A stretch of DNA of 64,000 nt from Phymorhynchus buccinoides (Eukaryota; Mollusca; Gastropoda; Neogastropoda; Raphitomidae). The notes below the pieces were generated by a model. It ran no database searches and was not told the origin of the DNA. It worked only from the letters and a program-made list of their open reading frames with translations. The stretch covers positions 9,730,431 to 9,794,430 of the forward strand of contig CM065706.1 of NCBI GenBank assembly GCA_017654935.2, given 5' to 3'. This document shows, piece after piece, positions 37,101-48,661 of this stretch. Position numbers and translations under genes: made by a program. Position 1 is the first letter of the stretch, and every line of letters starts with the position of its first letter.

Positions 37101-37712
37101 AACAAATAATGAATCATTAGACAGTAAAATAAACACGATGATAGGCACTAACAATAAAACAGTTGAACACCTGAAACACACACAAAGAAATTAAAAACAT
37201 ATGAAAAAGATATTAAGATACAATAGAAATACAATGGATCTTGACACTTATACGCCTAGATACTAAAACAAAACAGGTTTTTTTAAAACTAAAAACACTC
37301 AAAAGATATTCAAAAAGACACACACAAAGATTTTTGTTTGTTGATAAGTTTAATTCATGCACAAGAATGAAGTAGAAATCGATAAAATTAATAAACTTAA
37401 ACTACAATAAAGTGAAGAGTCATGAAAATCTACAACCTTAATTACTTTGCTTGTGTTGGACACACAAAAAAAAGATGTTAAAAACAAACGCTCATCTACA
37501 AATTCTACGGACATAAACCAAAAAATATTGGAAAAATACACTACTCTACAAACATCTACACTAAGAATTTTTCATCTTCGCTATAATCCAATTCTATTCT
37601 ATTTACGGACAAAACGATGATTTTAACACTACTTAATCTTAGCTAAAGCTAGTAAAAAGAAGAACACAAACAAAAATAGCATAGAAAACTTCGATAAATT
37701 CTCTGGGGGGTT
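37101..37712. other. AT-rich, no gene recognised
   Basis: A-rich sequence with short AAACA/ACACA motifs; no family recognised. Confidence 0.45.
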
Positions 37713-37935
37713 TTAAAGAGCCACCCGATCACGTGTCAAAATCACAGGATTCACGTGTTTTCCCTCTTATAACTGGAAAGAAATCTTGTTTTGACCAAGT
37801 CTGACTCCCATATAAATTACCCCAAATTGAAACCGACACATCAGTTTAAAGAGCAGCCACAATCTGAATATGGGGAAATTCGAATGTGGGTCACAGCAAC
37901 CCCCAAAAAACAAGGGACGTAACCGTGGCGCGTCA
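37713..37935 (+). mobile_element. Dispersed repeat H, copy 2
   Basis: TTCCCTCTTATAACTGG, GAAATCTTGTTTTGAC and GAATGTGGGTCACAGC match 29868-30073. Confidence 0.6.
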
Positions 37936-38232
37936 CAGGGTCTATAAAGTGATAAATGTAATGGTTATAAATTAGTTAAGTGTTTCCAAAAGTGAAAGCA
38001 TTTTTTGGGAATCACATGCACATTTTTAATTGTTGTGGTGTCTATTCATTTAACATTTCAAAACTGAAAGCGTTTGGGGAATCATGCATCTAGTTTTTCA
38101 TGTAGAAGCTTGTGTTGTCATGGTGCACAATCTAAAACATAAGACAATTAATTTGGTCATGATGAACACATCGCTTTTGTGTTTTCATTTTGGCATGGCA
38201 CAGACATGAACACCACACTTTGTCAAAATATA

Positions 38233-38656
38233 TACGTGACCCGTCACCACAAAATGAGTCGTGATGTCCCAGATGTCACTTTTGAGTTATTAACAAATTG
38301 TTATTTTGCATTAAAAAAGCTTTCCAGCAAACCAAAAAGTTTGTAAATCGGACTATTTGTTGCAAAGTTATGAAGATTTGAAATCGTATACTCAGGGAAT
38401 CGGCGAAATGAAAAAATGCAACCGGAAAATTTCTAAATGTGTACAAAACAACCAGATGTTTCTGATCAAAACACACTTTTAAGGCAGAAAGGATTGTTTT
38501 TACACTTCAATACTTATGTACATGGTAGATAAAGACCCATTATTCAATAAGTCAAAATCTGAGAATTGATGATTTGACCCCCTTCCACATAAACTTGTCC
38601 CTAGGGGACAAGTGAACTAGGGACAATGCGACTCATTTTGTGGTGACGGGTCACAT
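38233..38656. mobile_element. GTGACCCGTCACCACAAAAT inverted-repeat element
   Basis: Ends GTGACCCGTCACCACAAAAT and its reverse complement; about 25 bp of inverted repeat continues through GAGTCG. The first bases resemble the element at 15513/31570, suggesting a shared superfamily. Confidence 0.72.
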
Positions 38657-38784
38657 ACACATTACTCCAGAAGGAAACCGTCTCTAAATCGCATAGAAAA
38701 CGAGATTTTTCATTTTTCTTAATTATTTGAGACGGCTAAAAAAATTCCAACTGGCATTGATAGTATGATGTTTAAGAAGTATCA

Positions 38785-39168
38785 TAGTAAAAAAAAACTC
38801 GCCACGTATATCCTGATCAACATGAAGATATAACCGTTTAACTCTTTCTAGCGCTGTGTACTTTTTGACGTTCTTGGTTGTCCGTTACATCTCAACCGGC
38901 AAGAGGGGGGTAACTTTTTTTTTCTCGAGAGCGCATGATTTGCTTCCACGGGAAAATCACTGACAAAAGCTCTGAAAGTAGACAAACACATGGCAGGGTG
39001 CTTGGCAGTGAATGTCTTTGCATTTGGTGGGAGTGAAGTGTGATGTACTGGGCGAATACATCCGCACATGGTACTAGAAGAGCTAAAGATAGATTTTTAT
39101 GTAAATTCTGTCTTTAAACAGATATATCTTTGATCAGGATATAAGTGGCGATTTTTTTTTTTTTACTA
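38785..39168. mobile_element. Inverted-repeat element with TAGTAAAAAA ends
   Basis: The left arm (TAGTAAAAAAAAACTCGCCAC, ATATCCTGATCAA) faces a right arm that is its near reverse complement. A second inner pair (TTTCTAGCGCTGTGTAC and TACTAGAAGAGC) is weaker. Confidence 0.65.
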
Positions 39169-39562
39169 GACACATATACATAAATGTGTGCACAAATACT
39201 CATGCACACACACGCATACATAATAAACACACGCTCACATATCTAGGCAAAGATGGGGAAAAAATCTAAAAAGTGTTTTTTTAAATTTAACTTTCGATAA
39301 AGATTATTGTGACCTGACTTCTTAACACACAGAAACACGTTTAAACCAACAGAGACAGACAGCGCATAACTTCCAGAAGGTGGGAAAACTATTTGTACTT
39401 AGAAAGCTCCTGGTATTCCAACACAAAACTGTGTGTTTAAAAACAACAACATGCATGCATACAATCACCACAAAAACTAAAAATTACAAAATATCAATCA
39501 CACACAGACACACACACGCAGAGATAGAGTAACCAGATTATGCACTATTCCATATCAAAAAG

Positions 39563-39930
39563 TACAGTGGAACCTCCCTTATAAGACTCCCTCCATAGCC
39601 GGTACCAAAGCCGATGAGGTTTAGCTGAGGCATGGTTACCGCTACACCTATCTATATTGTTAAAAACTCAGGACTTTACTGGTGTTGCACTGCCTCCGGG
39701 CATTGCACCCAGTATTGTTCCCACCATCTTTGTATTTACAAATGTCCCATATGTGTCTATGATCGAGAGGACGTAAAACATAATTTTCACTCCCTCCCAC
39801 ATAAGACCTACTTCTCCGAGACATTGCCCTTCTTTGTAAGTATTAAAATTACCTCCCTTATAAGACCCCTCCCTTATAAGACCTCATTTTGGATGATTTT
39901 TGAAGGTCTTATAAGGGAGGATCCACTGCA
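39563..39930. mobile_element. pogo/Tigger-like inverted-repeat element
   Basis: TACAGTGGAACCTCCCTTAT and CTTATAAGGGAGGATCCACTG at the ends. Internal copies of CTTATAAGACC strengthen the palindromic character. A SINE-E copy is inserted in it. Assignment to the pogo group rests on the CAGTGGAACC end. Confidence 0.65.
39595..39788 (+). mobile_element. SINE-E retroposon with 9-bp target duplication
   Basis: ACTCCCTCC occurs at 39586-39594 and again at 39789-39797, flanking the SINE-E copy within the pogo-like element. This supports retroposition. Confidence 0.78.
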
Positions 39931-40346
39931 TCTGAACATTATAAACCATTTCCAAAACAAAGCATCCCAAAGGGCATACGTATACTTTATTTTTTAAATA
40001 ATTTAACTATTCCATAACAAACTGTTTCAGAGGCATTATAAATGTTTACCTTTCAAACGGACCAATTCTATAGCAAAACATTTTGATTCCAAAGGCATAG
40101 GAATTTTAGCATTCTAACAACCAACAACAATCATCGGGTTTTAATTATTATTTCTTCTGAAGGCCTTTCTTTCTACACGCAAGCAAATCTTTTGTGTAAT
40201 TCACTGTGTGCCTTTCAGTATCACAAACACTTATGTGTATAAAAAACAACAACTTTTTCTTGGCCTTTAAAGACAACTAACCTTTACGTGAAGAGAACTC
40301 TTTTCTTCTCTTTTTTTTGCATCTACAGGCCTTTATACAACAAACC
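39931..40346. other. No feature recognised
   Basis: AT-rich; short motifs resembling CCTTTACGTGAAGAG and CACTTATGTGTA recur loosely through 40200-41020, possibly an old decayed tandem array. Confidence 0.4.
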
Positions 40347-40749
40347 TACCATAAAAACTGGATTATAAGACGCACCTGTATATAAGCCGAATCCCTTAAA
40401 TTGACAAAATATTAGGTATTCATTCACATATAAGCCGCACCAGTTTATAAGCCGCAGAGAAAATTATATGTGCATACAACAACACAAATATAGACATTAT
40501 CCTATCAGAACACGAGTATTTAATGCTCTCAGAGACTTTAAACATGAGATCTGAATCTATTGATTACCAAAACCAGTTTTGAGTCTAAAGAAGCTCAAAA
40601 TAGGCTGAAGAATGTGGCCAGAAACATGTTTAATCATACTGATAAATGTAGAATGGAAAAAAATCCACAGATAAGCCGCATCAGTCTATAAGCCGCATGG
40701 GCCAAAGTTGAGGAAAAACGTAGCGGCTTATAGACCGCATTTTACGGTA
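40347..40749. mobile_element. Element G (TAAGCCGC repeats), copy 1
   Basis: Starts TACCATAAAAACTGG and ends GCATTTTACGGTA. Contains several ATAAGCCGCA motifs near both ends. Very similar to 46402-46808. Confidence 0.72.
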
Positions 40750-41025
40750 TATGTGAATAAACAAGCAAAAAAACAAAAACCTCTTTTGTACGCAAATATA
40801 ATACTAAACACAAACCTTTCTGTGAAAGTAACTTCTTTTGTATCCCTCTTCGTGTACAAGAAACACTTGTGTGAATACCTACCTAACTCTTTTTTTTATG
40901 TCTATGAAGAATAAACCTTTTTTTGCGAAAGGAATTCCTTCACATGTTTGTGTACAACAAATCTTTGTAAGAAAACAGAAAGTTCTCTTTTTGCACACCT
41001 ATAAACATCAAACCTTATATCGTAC

Positions 41026-41581
41026 TACAGTGGAATCCGCTTAATCCGACACTTTTGGGACCAGGAAAAATATGGCCGATAAAGCGAATCGGCCGATAAA
41101 ACGAGCATCGAGATACTGTATGACGCAATTATGCAAGTCAAAAGCAATGACGTCAAAATTAAATGTTGCAGTTCAAATTCAAATTCTTTCCCTTTTTGTG
41201 ATGTGTGTGTGTGTGTGTGTGTTTATTAATCCTACAACTTGACAGAAGCACGAGTAAAAGACAATGATTTTGTTTTCTTGAGTGATTTTAATGCCATGCA
41301 GGGTCTTTCAATTGACAACAGCTCACCTTCCAACTTCACACTCAATCATGTAAACGTCAAAAGCGTGTTGTCAGTTTGTCTGCCTCTGTTGTTGGGGGGT
41401 AAAGAGGAAAAATTAGAGAGAAAAAGTGGCCAATAAAGCGAAATTGAAGATTTCAGCTTTGGCCATAAAAACGAACAAAATAACACATGCTTAAGAAGAA
41501 AAAATTCCGTTCCAGAAGAAATTGGCCGATTAAGCGGCTTTGGCCGATTATCCGATGGCCAATTAAACGGATTCCACTGTA
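41026..41581. mobile_element. pogo/Tigger-like element, 556 bp
   Basis: Ends TACAGTGGAATCCGCTTAAT and its near reverse complement, bordered by TA. Both arms repeat GGCCGATAAAGCG-like motifs; a (GT)n tract lies at 41201-41222. No transposase frame. Confidence 0.72.
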
Positions 41582-41775
41582 TGTCTAAAGAACTCTTCTT
41601 CTTTTTATTTGACACCTTCAATAACAATAAACACTTGTGTGATAGAAGACAAACTGTTTGGCTTTAAAAAACCCAAAAAACTTAAAAACGTAAGAATACT
41701 GTTCGTTCAATGAAATCCGTAGCATACTATCACAAAAGAATTTTTTTTAAACCAGATAGATGTTGTCATCATACC

Positions 41776-42005
41776 TTGGCTTAAAGACTCCAGGGATCAT
41801 CCCAACAGCCGAAGCACTTGAACACTATGGCACAAATCAAACGCACCAGCAAGGGATGAGAACATTACGTGTGTGACCGTTTTTGATTACCCCGCCATGT
41901 GGGCAGCCACACTCCACAAATGCACCAGCTAGGGATGAGAACGTTACGTGTGTGACCGTTTTTTTTATTAGCCCCGCCACGTGGGCAGCCACACTCCGAC
42001 TTCGG
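41776..42005 (-). mobile_element. SINE-B with internal partial duplication
   Basis: The block from GCACCAGC to CCACACTCC occurs twice in a row (about 41840-41918 and 41922-42000), inside an otherwise normal SINE-B copy that lacks the GTT tail. Confidence 0.75.
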
Positions 42006-42116
42006 AGGAGAAAAACTTGACACCATCTTCTGGCTTTTACCCACAGGGGTGCTAAAACAACAGGCAAATATGAACAGGAATCACAGGCAACAATAATTTA
42101 CACACAAGATTTGAGC

Positions 42117-42175
42117 AAGTCAGTTGGTCAGGTCGGGTCGGGTCGGGCCGGGTTGGGTCGGGGTGGGCTGGGTCG
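42117..42175. repeat. (GGGTC)n short tandem repeat
   Basis: Imperfect GGTCGGGTCGGGTCGGG run, ending just after the stop codon of the TTC39C-like gene on the minus strand. Confidence 0.85.
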
Positions 42176-42179
42176 TTTC

Positions 42180-42275
42180 TCAAACTGGGGTCCCTGAGTT
42201 CCGTTTCAGCTGTTTCAACGCGTTGTTCACCCGCACGCTCAGACGGTTCTCAAAGTCGTAGTCTTTGTAGCTGTC
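42180..42275 (-). CDS. ttc39c: TTC39C-like, terminal exon with stop
   Basis: Acceptor TTTGTTTCCCAG, then 31 codons and TGA. Encodes DSYKDYDFENRLSVRVNNAL and ends in NSGTPV. The YDFENRL..R....L block is the conserved C-terminal signature of TTC39C proteins. Phase 0 with the previous exon. Confidence 0.85.
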   Translation of the reverse strand, partial: DSYKDYDFENRLSVRVNNALKQLKRNSGTPV

Positions 42276-43004
42276 CTGGGAAACAAAAAACAAAAAAGTA
42301 GAAATCAATTACAAAATTCAAAACATCCTGCAGTTTCAAAATCATATCTATTTCATTCTAATACTTCAGTAGATTTGTTTTTTCTTTCTAGTAATTGATG
42401 ATGATACAGTGTTTCCCAAAACGCACATATGTGCGTCCCTGAAGCACGAAAATCACAGAGGGACTCTTTGATTTCAGCTCTGGGCGTACCATGGGACGCA
42501 CACTTTTTTCAACAGACCGAGACAGTTTAATCTCTCTCTCAGGTCAATGAGACCGTTAACCCAAGCTCTGAGTCTCTCTCTCTCTCTCTCTTTCTCTCTT
42601 CGTGCCGTTAGTCACGTAGGCCTTTTGTCCACCCAGTCGATTGTTCTCTTGATAGCGCATTCTTGGATTGTGATTTGGCTAAAGCTTTTTTTCCTCACAA
42701 AACAGCAATGTGTGTTTCTACTGAGAGTAAAAGTGGATGTGAAGTTCTCTTACTTTTCTGTGAACATGTGTTTGGAAAAATTAAACATGACAATAAGCAA
42801 TGTCACTAAAACGAACAAATCACTGGGATTCTGAGTGAAACAAGTGTTCTGGATGACAAGGTATGTATGCAGCATGTGTGTTTAGCATGTATTTGCTTTT
42901 GTTAAAGCATTTTTTATCATATACTTAGGGGACTCTTAAAAATATGAAAAGGACTCTGAAAATTTTGCACAGGGAGTCCCTGGGACTTTCACATTTCACC
43001 CCTA
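42276..43004. other. Intron sequence, short CT tract only
   Basis: Last intron of the TTC39C-like gene. A (CT)n at about 42570-42599 is the only clear repeat; no known element family recognised. Confidence 0.5.
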
Positions 43005-43563
43005 TGGGACACACTGATGCTATATGTGCTGATTCGTGTGTGAGTGTAGGAGGGTGTGAAAGAAGGAACTGTGGAATGGAGGGATGCGAGAGGGAAATAA
43101 AATGTTACAACATTTTGTTCTGGTAATTGGATGATGTATGTGCTGATTCGTGCAGTGGGGAGGGTGTGAAAGAAGGAACTGTGGACTGGAGGGATGCGAG
43201 AGGGAAATAAAACATGCTACAACATTTTGTTCTGGTAATTGTTGATGATGTATGTGCTGATTCGTGTGTGAGTGTAGGAGGGTGTGAAAGAAGGAACTGT
43301 GGAATGGAGGGATGCTCAAGGGAAATAAAACATGCGGCAACATTTTGTTCTGGTAATTGTTGATGATCATGTGCATTCACATTGTCAGTGTAGGAGGGTG
43401 TGAATTGTGGAATGGAGGGATGCGAGAGGGAAATAAAACATGCTACAACATTTTGTTCTGGTAATTGTTGATGATGTATGTGCTGATTCATGTGTGAGTG
43501 TAGGAGGGTGTGAAAGAAGGAACTGTGGAATGGAGGGATGCGAGAGGGAAATAAAATGTTACT
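43005..43563. repeat. Tandem repeat, ~110-118-bp unit, five copies
   Basis: Unit with GTAGGAGGGTGTGAAAGAAG, ACTGTGGAATGGAGGGATGC, AACATTTTGTTCTGGTAATT and GATGTATGTGCTGATTCG. Starts of AGGGTGTGAA lie at 43051, 43161, 43279, 43395 and 43505. Confidence 0.88.
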
Positions 43564-43759
43564 TTGGAAAAAATCCTGCTAGGGGGCGGCCCCCGCAGAG
43601 CGCAGGGGCAGGGCGCACACACACACACACATGTTACTGCTCTTTTTGGTGCAAAATGCTAGATTAGCACAAGTGCTTTAGGGTACAAAATGTGTGTGTG
43701 TGTCCTGCAAAATCGAGCATTCTCAAATTCTCATAATCCGGCAACGCCGGCTCTAGTGT

Positions 43760-44041
43760 GTGCGAGTTATTGATGATGTCACCGCCAGCCATGATGTCAT
43801 AGCCAAAAATGATGGTCTTTGGTTTATTAGGGTAGTCAGAAAGAAATATTTCTAGACCATTTGCTCAGATTGAGGAACAGGTCTCTTTTTTAAATTTTAT
43901 AATAAGAAAATCGATAAAGTTACTTACAAACAGAAAGACAGTGGGGGAACTATTTTTACGAATAGACCCCCAGTATCCCCACAGTGAGAGACGTGTTGTG
44001 TGTGTGTGGTGCTAAAATGTGACTTGTGTGTGAAAGGGTTA
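43760..44041 (+). mobile_element. Degraded TTAA-C element interrupted by an F fragment
   Basis: CACCGCCAGCCATGATGTCA near the left and GTGCTAAAATGTGACTTG then GTGAAAGGGTTAA at the right resemble TTAA-C. Inside, ACTTACAAACAGAAAGACAG and CCCCCAGTATCCCCAC match the head of retroposon F. Confidence 0.45.
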
Positions 44042-44144
44042 AAAAAATCCTGCACAGGACATCCTTTGTAAGGAGCATCCATGCAATTAACCCCTTCACT
44101 GCATGCCCAAATGTGACGATGTCATTGAAAGGGTTATAAGGGTC

Positions 44145-45052
44145 ATGCTAGTCACTTTGAATGATAGTGATTGTGAACAAGTCTGGAAAGACATTCATTA
44201 AAGACCATGCTAAGTCAGATTTGAGTCATAGTGATGTGAAATTTTATGGAAGAAATTCGATTAAAGTTCAAGTTACAAACAGAACTTCCAGTGGGGTGAA
44301 CTATTTTTGTGGAAGACATTCAGTATCCCCACGGGGATGCTAAGTGTGTTTGAATCATAGTGATGTGAACATTCTGTGGAAGAACATTCATTAAAGGGCA
44401 TGCTAAGTCACCTTTGTAAAGATCATGGTGATGGTGAACATTCTGTTGGCAGTGAAATTCATTAAAGGGCATGCTAAGTCACTTTGAATCATAGTGATGT
44501 GAACATTCTGTGGAAGACATTCATTAAAGGGCATGCTAAGTCACTTTGAATCATAGTGATGTGAACATTCTGTGGAAGACATTCATTAAAGGGCATGCTA
44601 AGTCACTTTGAATCATAGTGATGTGAACATTCTGTGGAAGACATTCATTAAAGGGCATGCTAAGTCACTTTGAATCATAGTGATGTGAACATTCTGTGGA
44701 AGACATTCATTAAAGGGCATGCTAAGTCACTTTGAATCATAGTGATGTGAACATTCTGTGGAAGACATTCATTAAAGGGCATGCTAAGTCACTTTGAATC
44801 ATAGTGATGTGAACATTCTGTGGAAGACATTCATTAAAGGGCATGCTAAGTCACCTTGAATCATAGTGATGTGAACATTCTGTGGAAGACATTCATTAAA
44901 GGGCATGCTAAGTCACTTTGAATCATAGTGATGTGAACATTCTGTGGAAGACATTCATTAAAGGGCATGCTAAGTCACCTTGAATCATAGTGATGTGAAC
45001 ATTCTGAGGAAGACATTCATTAAAGGGCATATTCATTAAAGGGCATGCTAAG
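44145..45052. repeat. 62-bp satellite, about 11 regular units plus diverged ones
   Basis: Unit TTGAATCATAGTGATGTGAA, CATTCTGTGGAAGACATTCA, TTAAAGGGCATGCTAAGTCA, CT. Regular from about 44440; units to the left are longer and diverged. One left unit contains AGAACTTCCAGTGGGGTGAA and CAGTATCCCCACGGGGATGC from retroposon F. Confidence 0.93.
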
Positions 45053-45139
45053 TAAAAAACAAAACAACAAAAAACACACACACAAAACCTGTTACATATA
45101 GGTTCAAGTGCTCAATCTGAAGTAAGAAAAGCAAGACTG

Positions 45140-45140
<1 letters not shown>

Positions 45141-45197
<57 letters not shown>
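45141..45197. repeat. Poly(C) tract of 57 bases
   Basis: Uninterrupted C run; exact length is probably uncertain. Confidence 0.9.
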
Positions 45198-45199
<2 letters not shown>

Positions 45200-45274
45200 A
45201 GAACCGAGAAATGAAGGAGGGGGTGTGGATCTGCATCTTTACAAAGGAAGTTATGTTCAGATTCAACTGACAAG

Positions 45275-45277
<3 letters not shown>

Positions 45278-45366
<89 letters not shown>
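45278..45366. repeat. (CA)n microsatellite
   Basis: Nearly pure CA tract ending at the head of a retroposon F copy. Confidence 0.95.
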
Positions 45367-45367
<1 letters not shown>

Positions 45368-45368
<1 letters not shown>

Positions 45369-45710
45369 CCCCGTGGTGGGGATACTGGGGGGTCTTTCGT
45401 AAAAAATAGTTCCCCCACTGGAAGTTCTGTTTGTAACTTGAACTTCCTCTAATCTGTCACTCTCTTTGACTCTGCCTTTTCCCTTTGCTTTCTATCATCT
45501 ACTATCTTTCTGACTTATTGGCCCATTCTCCTGCCTTTTTTCTCTCCAAAGTATCTTCCAAATAATTTTTGTCGCTTGAGCTCCTCCGAAATCAGAAGGT
45601 GTCGGCTGTACACAGCGGGGGGGGGAGACCAGTGAAAACTGAAAACCGGACACATACGTACCTTACCCATTATGGCCATATTGCCTGGGAACGCAGAAGA
45701 AGAAGAAGAA
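45368..45710 (+). mobile_element. Retroposon F, near full length
   Basis: From CCCGTGGTGGGGATACTGGG through CTCTTTGACTCTGCCTTTTC and GTCGGCTGTACACAGCG to CTGGGAACGC and a (AGA)n tail. Located in an intron of the TTC39C-like gene, antisense to it. Confidence 0.82.
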
Positions 45711-46023
45711 TGCATGGTGGTCCCCAGCCACACTCACAATAATTTATTACAAAAGATACTTTGCAGTTAGAAAGATTTTATAATAAATGGAAATATCGCT
45801 CTTTTAACACAGTGTTGCTGATTTTATTTCGTCTTGTCTGAAATACTTTGCATTCTTATTATAAGTCTTACCAGAATCATTATGATTATCCTTATTATGG
45901 TATGTCGATGGCAGTATGATTTTATTTCCAGCATTGTGTCTAAGCTAGAATGATAAGGTGAATGTGGTCTGTTTCTTCTTAGAATGTTCATATTGTAACT
46001 ATTTTACTCTTGTATATAATTGT

Positions 46024-46252
46024 GAATGTGTGCGTGCATGCGTGTGTATGTGTGCGTGCGTGTGTGTGTGTGTGTGTGTGTGCGTGTGCGTCTGCATGCA
46101 TGTGTGTGCGTGCGTGCATGTTTGTGTGTGTGTGTGTGCGCGTGCGTGCTCATGTGTGTGTGTGTGTGTGTGTGTGCCCGTGCCTGCGTGTTTGTGTGTG
46201 TGTGCCTGCGTGCATTCATGCGTGCGTGCGTGCGTGCGTATGTATGTGCGTG
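46024..46252. repeat. (GT/GC)n microsatellite
   Basis: GTGTGTGC-type mixed tract with GCATGC and TGCGTGCG interruptions. Confidence 0.93.
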
Positions 46253-46317
46253 TGAGGAAGAAAGAGAACGTTGCGTGCAAGCATCGTGTTTATTTTACTT
46301 TCTAATGACTCATTATT

Positions 46318-46401
46318 TGCTTGCCTTTAATGTTCTTGTTATCAATGTAAAGCGCACTGAGCTCATGTGAGAAAGAGTACTATATAAATTCCCATTATTA
46401 T
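46318..46401 (+). mobile_element. Retroposon 3' tail ending in (ATT)n
   Basis: AATGTAAAGCGCACTGAGCT, CATGTGAGAAAGAG, AAATTCCCATTATTATT; reverse complement of 37008-37100. Element G begins at its end. Confidence 0.6.
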
Positions 46402-46808
46402 TACTGTAAAAACTGGACTATAAGACGCACCTGTATATAAGCTGCATCCCTTAAATTGACAAATATTAGGTATTTATTCACATATAAGCCGCACCAGTTT
46501 ATAAGCCGCAGAGAAAATTCTTTGTGCACAAATCAACATAAATAAAGAAATTCTCCTATCAGAGCATAAGTATTTAATGTTCCCAGACACTTTAAACATG
46601 AGATTTGAATCTATTGATTACCAAAACCAGTTTTGAGTCTAAAGAAGCTAAAAATAGGCTGAAGAATGAGGCTAGAAAACAGATTTAATCATACTGATAA
46701 ATGTTGAATGGAAAAAAAAAGAAAAAAAAAGTTGAATGGAAAAAAATCCAGTCTATGGGCCAAAGTTGAGGGAAAGAAGTAGCGGCTTATAGTCCGCATT
46801 TTACAGTA
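46402..46808. mobile_element. Element G (TAAGCCGC repeats), copy 2
   Basis: 407 bp with a perfect terminal pair TACTGTAAAA / TTTTACAGTA and internal ATAAGCCGCA motifs. It ends about 25 bp from the donor of the exon at 46832-46870. Confidence 0.78.
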
Positions 46809-46831
46809 TTGTGATTATTCTTGTCACTAAC

Positions 46832-46870
46832 CTTGATCAGCTGGAGATGCTCCTTGGCTATTCCTTCAGT
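46832..46870 (-). CDS. ttc39c: TTC39C-like, 39-bp exon
   Basis: Thirteen codons, TEGIAKEHLQLIK, between acceptor ATCTTTCAG and donor GTTAGTG, both phase 0. Short, but order, phase and the position before the terminal exon support it. Confidence 0.75.
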
Positions 46871-46989
46871 CTGAAAGATAAAGATCCAGTGGATTGGAAA
46901 ATGACATAAAATATTCTACCTCTTTCATTTCATTTACCAATTTATCTATATCTTTCTTACTCTCTGATATTCTGTCTCTGTCACAGTGT

Positions 46990-47195
46990 CTGTTTCCGTG
47001 ACTCTCTCTCTCTCTCTATGTCTGATTCTTCACTCTCTCTCTCTCTCTATGTCTGATTCTTCGCTCTCTCTCTCTCTCTCTCTCTCTATGTCTGATTCTT
47101 CACTCTCTCTCTCTCTATGTCTGATTCTTCGCTCTCTCTCTCTCTCTCTCTCTATGTTTGATTCTTCACCTTTTCTCATATTCTCTCTCTCTCTC
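46990..47195. repeat. (CT)n tracts with repeated TATGTCTGATTCTTC spacer
   Basis: Five CT tracts separated by TATGTCTGATTCTTC(A/G), so spacer plus tract is the repeated unit. Confidence 0.88.
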
Positions 47196-47254
47196 TAATC
47201 TAAATCAGTAATGTAAGCATCCATGAACACACACACACACTCGCACACACACAG

Positions 47255-47823
47255 ACATGCCTACCTCAAACTTTGCTTTCAGGGACAATAAAGAAGGATA
47301 TCAGGGACAAATCCGTGAAATCAGGGACAGGACAGGTTATCCGACTTAATGTGACGCCTACAGTCATCTCTCCCGCCAGATTTCACTGAGAAATCACATA
47401 CACATTTCTGGCAGAATGCAAACAAAACTCTTTTTTTACCTTGTTTTAGACAAGGCCACTTTTCCGTGAACTCTTTCTTGAAAACACACACGCGCTTCAC
47501 GGCCGTTATCTTCTTTTTTTCACACTTGTCTGATCCGTGATCCGAATCCGAATCCGACTCTGTGTCGGAATGTGCTCTCTTCGACGCCATGTTGCCTTCA
47601 ACTTGGAAGTGAAAGAGAGGCTATCTTCTTCGCGCATGCGCATTCCGTTTAGCAGACGATAACGATTCCTGGCTCAGTTGTACTCTAATCGTACAACGGC
47701 TTTTCAATTCCTTTTTTTTTTCTTCTCCGGGACGCGTATTTCAAATCCGGGATTTCCGGGACAGTCGCTTCTAAAATCAACTTTCCGGGACAAATCCCGG
47801 ATGTACAGGGACAGTAGGCATGT
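47255..47823 (-). mobile_element. Small DNA transposon with ACATGCCTAC ends and a BED-like finger exon
   Basis: ACATGCCTAC at the left and GTAGGCATGT at the right, inside (CA)n sequence. Both ends contain CAGGGACA/CCGGGACA motifs. It carries a short minus-strand coding segment (47321-47590). Possibly a hAT-like element reduced to its first exon; class is inference. Confidence 0.55.
47321..47590 (-). CDS. BED-type zinc-finger-like protein segment
   Basis: ATG start and 89 residues. Acidic Ser/Asp run (residues 8-22), then FTEKWPCL, FAFCQKCVCDFSV, GGRDDCRRHIKSD. The C-x2-C and late His pattern with SVKSGGRDDCRRH resembles the N-terminal DNA-binding finger of hAT-related transposases. No transposase catalytic domain follows in the window. 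It could be a first exon, or all that is left. Confidence 0.5.
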   Translation of the reverse strand: MASKRAHSDTESDSDSDHGSDKCEKKKITAVKRVCVFKKEFTEKWPCLKQGKKRVLFAFCQKCVCDFSVKSGGRDDCRRHIKSDNLSCP

Positions 47824-47883
47824 CTGCACACATCACCACACCACACCACACATAACCCCCCCACACACAACCACACCACATAT

Positions 47884-47914
<31 letters not shown>

Positions 47915-48379
47915 GTGCAACTACACAAAATGGAAAAACCCTGAAAGGCCGGGGTCCAGGGGTAATGTCCCCCTGAAGCTGAATCAAAAATTTATTTATG
48001 ACGGTATTTTAGTTTGCTTTTTCCACAATTTATACAAAAGAGGAATTTTGATTAATTCTACTATCTACTCTATCTATATACTTACCACTCCACTACTAGT
48101 GCATATATGTTCAAGATTAGCTTGGAAGACAAAGCTTAAAATTGTGTCTTATCACCCCAACTCCCGTATATGATCACTTCCGGTCTAGCATAGTGTTCAC
48201 TTTTCTAGCTCAACTAGAACACAGGAAGACTAAAAGAATCCATTTAGGAGCCTTTTAAAGTGTTTGAAAAATACAGTAGACGCACAAAGATCTTGTTTGA
48301 CAAATTAAAAAAAATGAACTTCCTTTTCTGGTAAAATTCAAAAACGGGATATCCTTGTATACCAGGAAAAGTTGCACCC
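47824..48379. other. Intron sequence, no gene recognised
   Basis: Small CA tracts at 47825-47911. The rest is AT-rich with no family recognised. Confidence 0.45.
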
Positions 48380-48500
48380 ATGCACACACACACATTCTCA
48401 CACACACACACACACTCATTCTCACATACACACACACACACACACTCATTCTCACACACACACACCACACTCTCACACACACAACTCACTTCTCACACAC
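48380..48500. repeat. (CA)n with CTCATTCTCA interruptions
   Basis: CA tracts separated by recurrent CTCATTCTCACA-type spacers. Confidence 0.9.
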
Positions 48501-48661
48501 AACACACACACACAAGTACACAGCACCCCACTCTCTCCACCCTCTCTTCTCCAATGTCTTTCTTTCTCCTCCCTCCCCCCTCCCCCCACTTTCCACTATG
48601 CCTATTCTCTCCCACCCTCCCCCCTCCCTCCCTCAAATGTACGTGATTTACAGTGTCCTAC

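Noticed and set aside
45958..46370. Cys/Val-rich protein
   Set aside because: GT/GC microsatellite read as codons.
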